Part shown: piece after piece, positions 15,796 through 23,062 of the stretch | How positions within the stretch are numbered: the stretch's first letter is position 1 | Layout: every line of letters starts with the position of its first letter | NCBI GenBank assembly: GCA_002298965.1 | Contig: DBMN01000209.1 | Coordinates: 10,621 to 46,546, forward strand | Source: Rhizobiales bacterium UBA697 | Lineage (GTDB): Bacteria; Pseudomonadota; Alphaproteobacteria; Rhizobiales; Ancalomicrobiaceae | Direction: 5' to 3' | DNA: 35,926 nt | The notes under the pieces: model-generated | The model's database searches: none | What the model was told of the DNA's origin: nothing | What the model saw: the letters and a program-made list of their open reading frames with translations, nothing else | Program-made: the position numbers and the translations under genes

Positions 15796-17577
15796 TCACG
15801 GCGTCGGATGGAGCGCCTTCAGCCGCGCCGTCATCGCCGGATCGAGCTTCTTGATCAGCCGCGCGTTGTAGGACCCCGACGGCATCGGCGCGATGGTCGG
15901 ATCCTTCGTCGGGTTGAAGGTGCGGATGTCCGCCTTCACCAGCTGCTGCGCCGCCACCGCGTAGCGGCGCGAGATCGCCGCCGGCGTCCCCTCCTCGACC
16001 GACGGGTCGACGTTGACCGTCTCGATGGTGATCGTGTGGTCGCGGTTGAGGAAGATCTCGAAGGTGCGCATCTGCTGCGGGAAGTCGCGCAGCGAGCAGG
16101 TCTCGACGTGCCAGAAGCCCTTCTCCGGCGCGCCGACCGGGTCGGGCGAGACGAAGGCCTTCACCGTGTTGAGGTGACGGTGGCCGGCGAGCCACATCAG
16201 GAGATTGGGGTGGGAATGCAGCTCGGCGAGCAGGTCGGGCAGCGTCACGGCGTTCTGCGGATCGAGCCACCAGCTCATCTCCGACCGCGGCTCGCTCGGC
16301 TCGACGCCGATCGGGATGTGGGCGGCGATGATCATCAGCTGACCGGCGGCATCGCCCGCCGCCAGCTCCTTCTTCAGCCAGGCCCAACGCGCCTCGTCGA
16401 GGAAGCCGTGACCATGGATGTCGAGCGACTTGTCGTCGTCCTTCTGGGTGTCGTCGAGCGAGATCACCCGGATCGGCACGTCCGCCTTGGGCACGAAGCT
16501 GTAGCAGGCGAAGCCCTTCTCGGCGGCGGCCCGATCGAACCCGTGTCCGACCGGGTTCGACGTCGTCTCGAAGAACTCCTTCATCCACTCCGCGGTGGTC
16601 AGCGACCGCCGATCCGGATCGGCGGCGACCTTCGGCGGCGTCGCGAAGTCTCCGACCGGGCCGGCGAAGGCGAGATCGCCATGGGGCTTCGAACCGTCGA
16701 ACACGCCCATGTAATAGGTGCGGTCGACGATCCGCGACGGGTCGGCGAGCACGTCGCCGGCGGCGAAGACCTCGTCGGAGACGTAGGACGCCCTGAGGTC
16801 GGGCCGCGGGCCGTGGTCGACCGACACCGAGCCCAGCCAGAAGTGGTCGTGATTGCCGAGCACCTGATACCAGGGGATCGACTTGTCGAGCCCCACCGCC
16901 TTGAACGGCTTCTGGAATTCGATGCTGTCGGCGCCGAGATGGGCGCCCGAGCTCGGCCGGATCTCCTTGCCGTCGAGCACGTCGATGTACCAGCGCAGCT
17001 CGTTGTACTGCGTGGAGTTGGCGACGTCGCCGAGCGACAGGCCGAAGTCGAAGGGCTCGACCGCATGGAGCCGGTTGATCGTCTGCACCGCTGCGTCGAG
17101 CACATGCGTCGTGTAGAGCATCACGCCCGAACACAGCGACGTCGTCACCGCCAGCTCCGGATGCAGCCGCTGGAGATAGATGCCCTGATTGGGCGCCTCC
17201 TTGTCGGTGATGTGGATGTCGGAGATGGTGAAGAACTTGAGCAGACGGCGCTTTCCGTCGATCGCCGCGGCGTCCCAGCCGGCCGGCATCAGATCGACCC
17301 GGGTCACCGGCGCTTCGCCCTTGCCCCAGGTCCAGTTGCCGATGCCGAGCGCTTCGTATTTCGCCAGCTCGTAGACCTCGGCCTTGGCCGCGGGCAGCGC
17401 CCCTGGGACGATCGTCCGCTCGGTGGTCTTGGCGACCTTCGGGTCGATCGGATACTCGCCGGTCGCGTTGCGCCCCACCGTCGCGGCGAAGGCCGAGCCG
17501 ACGCGGCCGATGCCGGTGGCGGCGATCGTCACGGCCCATACGCCCGCACCGAATCCACGTCTGGTCAAAGTGTTCAC
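15796..17577 (-). CDS. Tat-exported calcineurin-like metallophosphoesterase
   Basis: The 593-residue protein begins with a twin-arginine signal (TRRGFGAG, then a hydrophobic stretch, cleavage near SAFA) and should fold before export to the periplasm. The two-metal phosphoesterase motifs are in order: SDIHIT, LSLGDVANS, LGNHDHFW, AAHIPIG and AGHRHLN. The long insertions and overall length resemble the long TIGR03767/TIGR03768-type metallophosphoesterases. I am not sure which. The substrate is unknown; a phosphomonoester or diester is expected. The start is GTG at 17577 with an AGGAGA site six bases upstream, and no better ATG fits the signal peptide. The gene is single and preceded by the AT-richer part of a 400-bp gap. 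Confidence 0.85.
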   Translation of the reverse strand: MNTLTRRGFGAGVWAVTIAATGIGRVGSAFAATVGRNATGEYPIDPKVAKTTERTIVPGALPAAKAEVYELAKYEALGIGNWTWGKGEAPVTRVDLMPAGWDAAAIDGKRRLLKFFTISDIHITDKEAPNQGIYLQRLHPELAVTTSLCSGVMLYTTHVLDAAVQTINRLHAVEPFDFGLSLGDVANSTQYNELRWYIDVLDGKEIRPSSGAHLGADSIEFQKPFKAVGLDKSIPWYQVLGNHDHFWLGSVSVDHGPRPDLRASYVSDEVFAAGDVLADPSRIVDRTYYMGVFDGSKPHGDLAFAGPVGDFATPPKVAADPDRRSLTTAEWMKEFFETTSNPVGHGFDRAAAEKGFACYSFVPKADVPIRVISLDDTQKDDDKSLDIHGHGFLDEARWAWLKKELAAGDAAGQLMIIAAHIPIGVEPSEPRSEMSWWLDPQNAVTLPDLLAELHSHPNLLMWLAGHRHLNTVKAFVSPDPVGAPEKGFWHVETCSLRDFPQQMRTFEIFLNRDHTITIETVNVDPSVEEGTPAAISRRYAVAAQQLVKADIRTFNPTKDPTIAPMPSGSYNARLIKKLDPAMTARLKALHPTP

Positions 17578-17977
17578 GGCAAGTCTCCTGCGCTTTCGTT
17601 GCGGCGACGGCGATCGCCACCCCTCGCCGGAGGGACGGAGACGGCGCGATCGATACTGCGGCGAGCACTGCGATCCGAGGCGGGCGACCGGAGGCCGGGT
17701 CGACGGTGGCGGCGCGGCATCGAGACCCGGGATCCGGCGTCGACGTCCGACGAGGCCGAGATCGGTGCGGTCGCGGCGCGGGCGCCGATGCCCTGCGACG
17801 GTCGAGGGGGAGCGGAGTGCTTCATGATTTCCGCCGAGGATGCTAGGACCCCGGCGCTTTACGAAGCGTTGCCGTCGGTTGTTTCGAAGACACGGCAGTA
17901 TTACCGCGTAATCGACGCGACGAGGCCGGCGGGAGGGATCCCGCCGGCCTCGTCCAGATCGTCTTCGTCGGCGCCCC
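17578..17977. other. 400-bp intergenic region with promoter-like AT-rich patch
   Basis: I see no credible gene. A short open frame on the minus strand (17574-17825) is Arg/Ala/Ser-rich and looks random. The stretch 17820-17915 is clearly less GC-rich than its surroundings and probably holds the promoter of the phosphoesterase. It includes the small palindrome ATTAC-CGC-GTAAT at 17900-17912. The ABC operon terminator hairpin occupies 17919-17954. Confidence 0.5.
17919..17954 (-). terminator. Strong hairpin ending the amino-acid ABC operon
   Basis: Perfect 16-bp stem, arms GACGAGGCCGGCGGGA and TCCCGCCGGCCTCGTC, with a 4-base loop, 24 bp after the ATPase stop on the minus strand. No T tract follows. 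It is the longest perfect hairpin I found in the window. Confidence 0.75.
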
Positions 17978-18721
17978 TCAGGCCGCCCGGTCGGGGTCGA
18001 CCATGCCGAGGAACTGACGCAGTTCCGGCGTCTTCGGTGCGCCGAAGACCTCGTCCGGCGGTCCGATCTCGTGGACGCGGCCCTGGTGCATGAAGACGAC
18101 GCGCGAGCAGACGTCGCGGGCGAACTTCATCTCGTGGGTGACCATCAGCAGCGTCATGCCCTCGGCGGCGAGTTCCTTGACGACCGCCAGCACCTCCGAC
18201 ACCAGTTCCGGGTCGAGCGCCGAGGTGATCTCGTCGCAGAGCAGCGCCATCGGCTCCATGGCGAGCGCCCGGGCGATCGCCACGCGCTGCTGCTGGCCGC
18301 CGGAGAGCTGGTCGGGATAGGCGTCGAACTTGTGGCCGAGGCCGACGCGTTCGAGCATGCGGCGCGCCATCGCCTCGGCGTCCCTCTCCGGCGTCTTGCG
18401 AACCACCATCTGGCTCAGCATGACGTTGCGGCCCGCCGTCAGATGCGGGAACAGGTTGAAGTTCTGGAAGATCATTCCGACCTTCAACCGCAGCGCGCGC
18501 AGATGCAGTTCGTCGGGCAGCAGCTGGGCGCCGGCGACCATGATCGAGCCGTCGTCGATGGTCTCGAGCCCGTTGACGCAGCGCAGCAGCGTCGACTTGC
18601 CCGACCCCGACTTGCCGATGATGGCGATGACCTCGCCGGGATCGACGTCGAGGTCGATGCCCTTCAGCACCTCGTTGTCGCCGAAGCGTTTCTTCACGTC
18701 AGTGATGGCGATGAGCGACAT
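17978..18721 (-). CDS. Polar amino acid-type ABC transporter ATPase
   Basis: The 247-residue ATPase is of the GlnQ/HisP family: Walker A GKSGSGKST, Q-loop MIFQNFNLFPHLT, signature LSGGQQQRVAIARAL, Walker B ALLCDEITSALDPE (Ile where Pro is usual in DEPTSALDP) and switch THEM. It powers an importer with the two permeases upstream. Its start lies inside the end of the preceding permease gene (23-bp overlap). Last gene of the GntR-led operon. Confidence 0.93.
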   Translation of the reverse strand: MSLIAITDVKKRFGDNEVLKGIDLDVDPGEVIAIIGKSGSGKSTLLRCVNGLETIDDGSIMVAGAQLLPDELHLRALRLKVGMIFQNFNLFPHLTAGRNVMLSQMVVRKTPERDAEAMARRMLERVGLGHKFDAYPDQLSGGQQQRVAIARALAMEPMALLCDEITSALDPELVSEVLAVVKELAAEGMTLLMVTHEMKFARDVCSRVVFMHQGRVHEIGPPDEVFGAPKTPELRQFLGMVDPDRAA

Positions 18722-19358
18722 CGAGCCTCCTTTCCAGAACGCGGGCCGAGGTCGACAGCGTCCAGCAGATGACGAAGTAGATGAGGGCGACGAACCCGTA
18801 GACGGTGAAGGGCATGAAGGTGGCGTTGGTCACCACGGTTCCGGCCTTCGACAGTTCGACGAAACCGATGATCGAGGTGACGGCGGTGCCCTTCACCACC
18901 TGCACCGAGAAGCCGACGGTCGGCGGCACGGCGATGCGCAGCGCCTGGGGCAGGATCACCCAGCGCATCTGCTGCAGCCATCCCATGCCGAGGGCCGAGG
19001 AGGCCTCCCACTGGCCGCGGGCGATCGCCTCGACGCAGCCGCGCCAGATCTCGGCGAGGAAGGCGGCCGACCAGCAGACGAGCGTGACGCCGGCGGCGAG
19101 CCAGGCCGGCACGTCGACGCCGAAGAGGCCGAGGCCGAAGAAGGCGAGGAAGAGCTGCATCAGCAGCGGCGTGCCCTGGAAGAGCTCGACCCAGCCGATG
19201 GCGAAGCGCCGGCCGAAGGTGCCGCCGCCGATGCGGAGACCGACGAGGCCGAGGCCGACGATCGCCCCGCCGACGAAGGAGACGAAGGAGAGGAGCAGGG
19301 TCCAGCGCGCCGCGAGCAGCAGGTTGCGCAGGATGTCCCAGGTGGTGAAGTCGCTCAT
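18699..19358 (-). CDS. Polar amino acid-type ABC transporter permease (second)
   Basis: The 219-residue HisM/GlnP-family permease has about five hydrophobic segments. WVELFQGTPLLMQLFLAFFGLGLFG is the usual N-terminal family signature. The EAA coupling loop reads EASSALGMGWLQQMRWVILPQALR. The ATG at 19358 overlaps the stop of the other permease as ATGA. A heterodimeric channel is expected with that neighbour. Confidence 0.92.
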   Translation of the reverse strand: MSDFTTWDILRNLLLAARWTLLLSFVSFVGGAIVGLGLVGLRIGGGTFGRRFAIGWVELFQGTPLLMQLFLAFFGLGLFGVDVPAWLAAGVTLVCWSAAFLAEIWRGCVEAIARGQWEASSALGMGWLQQMRWVILPQALRIAVPPTVGFSVQVVKGTAVTSIIGFVELSKAGTVVTNATFMPFTVYGFVALIYFVICWTLSTSARVLERRLDVAHRHH

Positions 19359-20026
19359 CGCGCCGCCCTCCGCGGGAAGATCAGCCGGCCGATCCCCGCC
19401 ATCAGCCGCCGCAGCGCCACGGCGAGCGCCAGATAGACGACGGTCGCCAGGATGTAGGCCTCGAAGGCGCGGAAGGTGCGCGACTGGATGAAGTTGGCGG
19501 CGAACGTCAGGTCCTCGGCGGCGATCTGCGAGACGACCGCCGAGCCGAGCATGACGATCACCACTTGCGAGGAGAGCGCCGGCCAGATCTTCTCGAGTGC
19601 GGGCACCAACACCACGTGGCGGAAGGTCTCGATCGGGCTCATGCCGAGGCTGGCGCCCGCCTCCCACTGGCCGCGCGGCGTCGCCGTGAGGCCGGCGCGG
19701 ACGATCTCGCAGCCGTAGGCGCCGAGATTGATCACCATGGCGAGGTTCGCCGCCTGGAGTTCGCCGAGGCGCAGCCCCAGCGACGGCAGGCCGAAGAAGA
19801 CGAAGAAGAGCTGGATCAGGAACGGCGTGTTGCGGATCAGCTCGACATAGGCGACGACCACCGGCCGCGCCCATTTAGGCCCGGCGACCCGCACCCAGGC
19901 GCAGAAGATCCCGAGCAGGATGCCGAGGACCGCGCCGACGGCGGCGAGCTCGACCGTGACCATGATGCCCTTGCCGATCACCGGCGCATAGGCCGGGATC
20001 CAGGCGAAATCGAAACGAGATCCCAT
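19355..20026 (-). CDS. Polar amino acid-type ABC transporter permease (first)
   Basis: The 223-residue HisM-family permease carries VELIRNTPFLIQLFFVFFGLP and EAA loop EAGASLGMSPIETFRHVVLVPALE. The start at 20026 is preceded by a GAAGGGG site. A longer frame-open extension upstream is not hydrophobic and lacks support. It lies 86 bp after the binding-protein gene, with two hairpins in the gap. Confidence 0.92.
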   Translation of the reverse strand: MGSRFDFAWIPAYAPVIGKGIMVTVELAAVGAVLGILLGIFCAWVRVAGPKWARPVVVAYVELIRNTPFLIQLFFVFFGLPSLGLRLGELQAANLAMVINLGAYGCEIVRAGLTATPRGQWEAGASLGMSPIETFRHVVLVPALEKIWPALSSQVVIVMLGSAVVSQIAAEDLTFAANFIQSRTFRAFEAYILATVVYLALAVALRRLMAGIGRLIFPRRAAR

Positions 20027-20048
20027 GGCGTCCCCTTCTCGGCATGGG

Positions 20049-20097
20049 CGCCCGGTGGAGCCGGGCGGGAGGAACGGGGCGCCGCGCGCGACGCCCC
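20049..20097 (-). other. Two intercistronic hairpins after the binding-protein gene
   Basis: CGCCCGG/CCGGGCG with a 5-base loop (20049-20067) and GGGGCG/CGCCCC with a 10-base loop (20076-20097) fill the gap between the binding-protein and permease genes. Stem-loops at this place in importer operons commonly protect or limit read-through so that the binding protein is made in excess. Confidence 0.45.
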
Positions 20098-20112
20098 CGG
20101 ACGTCACGACGA

Positions 20113-20898
20113 TCAGAGATCGGCCGGGAGATCCGCGCCGAGCCACTTCTTGGCGATGGCGCCGAGCGAGCCGTCGGCCTTGGCGGCGGCGATCACCGCG
20201 TCGACCTTGGCGAGCAGCGCCGGCTCGTTCTTGGAGAGGCCGATGTAGCAGGGCGAGTTCTTGATCAGGAACTTGATCTCCGGCTTCTTCGGCGGGTTCT
20301 TGGCGATGATCGCCGCGGCGACGACGTTGCCGGTGGCGACGAGATCGACCTGACCGGAGAGGAAGGCCGAGATCGTGCCGTTGTTGTCCTCGTAGCGCTT
20401 GATGGTCGCGCTCTCGGGGGCGATCTTGGTCAGTTCCAGATCTTCCACCGCGCCGCGGGTGACGCCGATCGTCTTGCCGGCGAGGTCTTCCGCCTTGGTC
20501 ACGGCGAGCGACGCCGGGCCGAAGACGCCGTTGAAGAAGGGCGCATAGGCAGACGAGAAGTCGATCACCTTCTCGCGCTCGGCGTTCTTGCCGAGGCTCG
20601 AGATGACGAGATCGACCTTGTTGGTCTGGAGATAGGGGATGCGGTTGGCCGAGGTCACCGGCACGATCTCGACCTTGACGCCGAGGCGCTCGGCGATCAG
20701 GCGGGCGGTGTCGACGTCGTAGCCGACCGGCGCCATGTCGGCGCCGACGCTGCCGAAGGGCGGGAAGTCCTGCGGCACGGCGATGCGCACGGTGCCGCGC
20801 GCCGTGATGTCGGCGAGCGCGTCGGCGCGCGCCTCGCCACCGAGAACCGCGGCGGCGAGGAGGAAGGCGGAAGCGGAGAGGAAGTGACGACGCAGCAT
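20113..20898 (-). CDS. Polar amino acid-type ABC transporter substrate-binding protein
   Basis: The 261-residue precursor has signal peptide 1-25 (core LSASAFLLAAAVLGG, cleavage after ARA). It has a type II periplasmic binding fold with VRIAVPQDFPPFGSVGADMAPVGYDVDTARLIAERLGVKVE, SLGKNAEREKVIDFSSAYAPFF and the second lobe IGVTRGAVEDLELTKIAP. This is the cystine/polar amino acid (SBP_bac_3) group. The ligand cannot be named. It follows the GntR gene by 32 bp and has a GGA-rich ribosome site. Confidence 0.92.
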   Translation of the reverse strand: MLRRHFLSASAFLLAAAVLGGEARADALADITARGTVRIAVPQDFPPFGSVGADMAPVGYDVDTARLIAERLGVKVEIVPVTSANRIPYLQTNKVDLVISSLGKNAEREKVIDFSSAYAPFFNGVFGPASLAVTKAEDLAGKTIGVTRGAVEDLELTKIAPESATIKRYEDNNGTISAFLSGQVDLVATGNVVAAAIIAKNPPKKPEIKFLIKNSPCYIGLSKNEPALLAKVDAVIAAAKADGSLGAIAKKWLGADLPADL

Positions 20899-20930
20899 GC
20901 GATGGGTCCTTTCGACGTGAATGCGGACGT

Positions 20931-21623
20931 TCAGGAGAGGCGATGACGCGACGGCGCCCCGTCGGTGACGAGCAGCGCGCGCAGATCGTCGGGGCGGATG
21001 CGGCGGACGGAGAGGTCGAGCCCGTCCTCGACGTCGTCGATGTGGCCGACCATCAGCCGCGCGGCTTCCGGGAAGTCGCCGGCCTCGAGGGCGGCGAAGA
21101 TCGCGGTGTGATCGGCATGGGAGGCGGCGGCCTCCTCGGTCGACTGGTAGAGCATCGAGACCAGCGTGGTGCGCGCGGTGAGGTCCCGCAGGATGTCGAC
21201 CAGCAGCGGATTGCCGGCGGCCTCCGCGAGATGGATGTGGAAGTCGCCGAGCGAACAGGTGCGCGAGCCGACGTCGCCGCCGACGATCGTCTGTTCCTCC
21301 TCGACGAGATGGGCCCGGAGATGGGCGGCATGGGCCGGATCGAGCCCGCGCATCGACAGGATCAGCCCGGTCTCGACCACGCGGCGGGCCTGGAAGGCGG
21401 CGCGGGCCTCCTCGGCCGAGGGTTCGACGACGAACCAGCCGCGGCGAGAGTTGACGCGGACGATGCCGCGCGTCTCGAGCTTCATCAGCGCTTCGCGCAC
21501 CCGGGTGCGGGAGACGCCGAAGATCTCGCCGAGGCGGACCTCGCCGAGCCGGGTTCCCGGCTCCAGCCGCCCGGCCAGAATGGCCTCGAGGATTGCCTCG
21601 TCGATCCGTCCTTCGTTCGCCAT
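20931..21623 (-). CDS. GntR-family (FCD domain) transcriptional regulator
   Basis: The 230-residue FadR-subfamily protein has a winged helix at about 1-70 (LAGRLEPGTRLGEVRLGEIFGVSRTRVREALMKLETRGIV) and an all-helical FCD effector domain. The FCD metal-site pattern is visible in the region DFHIHLAEAAGNPLL and in late histidines (HADHTAIFAAL, MVGHIDDV). It is first in the operon with the amino-acid importer and probably represses it in response to the imported compound or a metabolite. No clear ribosome site precedes the ATG. A FadR-type palindrome lies 17-28 bp upstream, suggesting a short leader and autoregulation. Confidence 0.9.
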   Translation of the reverse strand: MANEGRIDEAILEAILAGRLEPGTRLGEVRLGEIFGVSRTRVREALMKLETRGIVRVNSRRGWFVVEPSAEEARAAFQARRVVETGLILSMRGLDPAHAAHLRAHLVEEEQTIVGGDVGSRTCSLGDFHIHLAEAAGNPLLVDILRDLTARTTLVSMLYQSTEEAAASHADHTAIFAALEAGDFPEAARLMVGHIDDVEDGLDLSVRRIRPDDLRALLVTDGAPSRHRLS

Positions 21624-21639
21624 GCGCTGGTCGACCTAG

Positions 21640-21651
21640 CTTGCATACAAG
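21640..21651. promoter_or_regulatory. FadR/FCD-type GntR operator
   Basis: CTTGCATACAAG is an almost perfect palindrome close to the TTGTATACAA type sites bound by FCD-domain GntR regulators (GT-N-AC core spacing). It lies just upstream of the GntR gene in the operon promoter. Negative autoregulation is inferred. Confidence 0.65.
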
Positions 21652-21684
21652 TCCTGTCCTTCAAGCAAGCGGCGGGCCAGACGG

Positions 21685-21739
21685 ATTCCTCAGGAATTTC
21701 AGTGCGACGCATCGGCGGGCATGCCCAAAATCCGGGCAT
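21685..21739. repeat. Cluster of inverted repeats in the GntR/DUF1858 divergent region
   Basis: ATTCCT-C-AGGAAT at 21685-21697 is a perfect palindrome. ATGCCC-N7-GGGCAT (21721-21739) overlaps a second palindrome, GGGCATGCCC (21717-21726). The 290-bp region between the GntR start and the DUF1858 start has no credible gene. These may be regulator sites, but I cannot assign a protein. Confidence 0.35.
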
Positions 21740-21841
21740 GGGCGACGGGTCTGCCGCCTGCTGCATCACGCCGAGGGGCGTCTGAGCAGGCTCGAAGCGC
21801 CGGCGGCGCGCCGTTCCCGCGTCGCGCAATCGTCCGCGAGT

Positions 21842-21855
21842 TTGTCGCAGGGCAA
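21842..21855 (+). promoter_or_regulatory. FNR/Dnr/NnrR-type box before the DUF1858 gene
   Basis: TTGTCGCAGGGCAA fits TTG-N8-CAA, the core recognised by Dnr/NnrR regulators of the Crp/Fnr family. It ends 58 bp before the ATG at 21914. A CACGAT sequence at 21878-21883 lies at a suitable distance for a -10 element. The central bases are not symmetric, so this site is weaker than that at nirK. Confidence 0.5.
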
Positions 21856-21913
21856 GGAGCGCCCCGGCGAAATCCGCCACGATGCGCGGGGAGAAACCGA
21901 GAGACGAGACGCC

Positions 21914-22186
21914 ATGTCGATCGAACGGAACGACACGGTCGACGCGGTGATGCGCCGCTGGCCGACGACCATCGCGATCTTTCTGCGCAATCGCATGCGC
22001 TGCGTCGGCTGTCCGGTCGGGCGGATCCACTCGATCGCCGACGCCTCGCGCGAACACGGGCTCGACCTCGCACGTCTTCTCGGCGAACTCGCCGAAGCCC
22101 GCGGCGGTTCGTCCGCCGATCGCGCGCCGGATGCCGAGAGCGATCCGGCCAGCCCGCCCGACGCGGCGGACGGCCGATCGGTCTAG
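21914..22186 (+). CDS. DUF1858 redox-disulfide domain protein
   Basis: The 90-residue protein has its DUF1858 (hybrid-cluster-associated redox disulfide) domain at about 7-65: TVDAVMRRWPTTIAIFLRNRMRCVGCPVG, then IADASREHGLDLARLLGEL. The CxxC pair (RCVGC) can form a redox disulfide or hold a metal. The C-terminal 25 residues are Asp/Ala/Pro-rich and disordered. Such proteins often accompany anaerobic or nitrogen-oxide metabolism. The gene has a TTG-N8-CAA box upstream and converges tail-to-tail with the Dnr-type regulator, sharing a CTAG that supplies both stop codons. Function unknown. Confidence 0.85.
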   Translation: MSIERNDTVDAVMRRWPTTIAIFLRNRMRCVGCPVGRIHSIADASREHGLDLARLLGELAEARGGSSADRAPDAESDPASPPDAADGRSV

Positions 22187-22899
22187 CCCGAGGGCTCCCC
22201 CGCCGCGCCGTCGGCGATCATCCGCAGGCGATGCGGCTCCACCACCACGACCCGACGGCGGGCGTTCTTGACGAGCCCCTTCGCCTCCCAGGCACTCATC
22301 GTGCGGCTCACCGTGTGGAGCGTCGAGCCGGTCATGTCGGCGAGGTCCTGACGGGTGATCGGGAAGTCGATCAGGATGCCCTCCTCGGTCTTCCGCCCCG
22401 CCTGGGCGACGAGCCGCAGCAGCGCATGGGCGATCCGGCGCTCGACCTCCTCCGTCGACAACTCCAGCAGCCGTTCGTTGGCGTCGCGCAACCGCTCGCC
22501 GACCGTCGTCACCACGGCCATGGCGAAGGCCGGCAGCCGCGAGAACAGGGCGGACCACTCGGTCGTCGGCCAGGCCAGCGCCAGCGTCTCCCGCACCGCG
22601 ATCGCCGTCGCCGGATAGACAGCGCTGCGCAGGGCCGGCGCCATGCCGAAGAGCTCGCCCGGCCCGATGTGCCGGACGACGAGCTGATGCCCGTCGGCCG
22701 TCGTCTGCACCGCCTTCACCCGACCGTGCAGCAGGACGAAGAACGCATCGGCCGGCATTCCCTGTTCGAAGACGACCGCGCCCTCGGCGATCCGCCGCGC
22801 CGACGCGCTCGCGAGAACCCGGTCGAGATCCTCGTCCGTCGCGTCGCGGAAGAGCTCGAAGTCGCGGATCAGGGACGGGTCGAGGCGATGGGCCGGCAA
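22183..22899 (-). CDS. Crp/Fnr-family regulator, Dnr/NnrR-like
   Basis: The 238-residue protein has a cyclic-nucleotide-like beta-roll (FRDATDEDLDRVL, FEQGMPADAFFVLLHGRVKAVQTTADGHQLVVRHIGPGELFGM), a dimer helix, and a C-terminal helix-turn-helix with ITRQDLADMTGSTLHTVSRTMSAWE. The protein contains no cysteine, so it cannot be an Fe-S FNR. TLHTVSR in the recognition helix is as in NO-responsive Dnr/NnrR proteins, which sense NO through heme. It is divergent from nirK with a TTG-N8-CAA box between them and probably activates nirK and the DUF1858 gene. The start is TTG at 22899 with a GGGGAG site; no ATG fits near the conserved N-terminus. Confidence 0.88.
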   Translation of the reverse strand: MPAHRLDPSLIRDFELFRDATDEDLDRVLASASARRIAEGAVVFEQGMPADAFFVLLHGRVKAVQTTADGHQLVVRHIGPGELFGMAPALRSAVYPATAIAVRETLALAWPTTEWSALFSRLPAFAMAVVTTVGERLRDANERLLELSTEEVERRIAHALLRLVAQAGRKTEEGILIDFPITRQDLADMTGSTLHTVSRTMSAWEAKGLVKNARRRVVVVEPHRLRMIADGAAGEPSG

Positions 22900-22978
22900 T
22901 GCGTTCTCCCCGAGAGCCTTCGACGACGGCCGCCGGAGGGCCGGGACCCTCCCCGTCGCGACGGTCCGTCATTCTAGT

Positions 22979-22992
22979 TTGTTCCGCGACAA
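22979..22992. promoter_or_regulatory. Dnr/NnrR-type box of the nirK promoter
   Basis: TTGTTCCGCGACAA has perfect outer arms TTGT/ACAA and the TTG-N8-CAA form. It is centred 77 bp before the nirK ATG. A CAATCT at 23015-23020 lies at the spacing expected of a -10 element for class II activation (centre near -41). It also lies 80 bp before the divergent regulator gene, so autoregulation is possible. Confidence 0.75.
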
Positions 22993-23062
22993 CGAAGGAA
23001 GCGACGAGCGAGAGCAATCTTCTCTTCGAAAGACGAGTTCGGATCATCGAAAGGAACGGACC

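Noticed and set aside
17574..17825. Small 83-codon minus-strand frame upstream of the phosphoesterase
   Set aside because: Composition is random-looking (Arg/Ser/Ala-rich), no ribosome site or motif, and it overlaps the phosphoesterase start.
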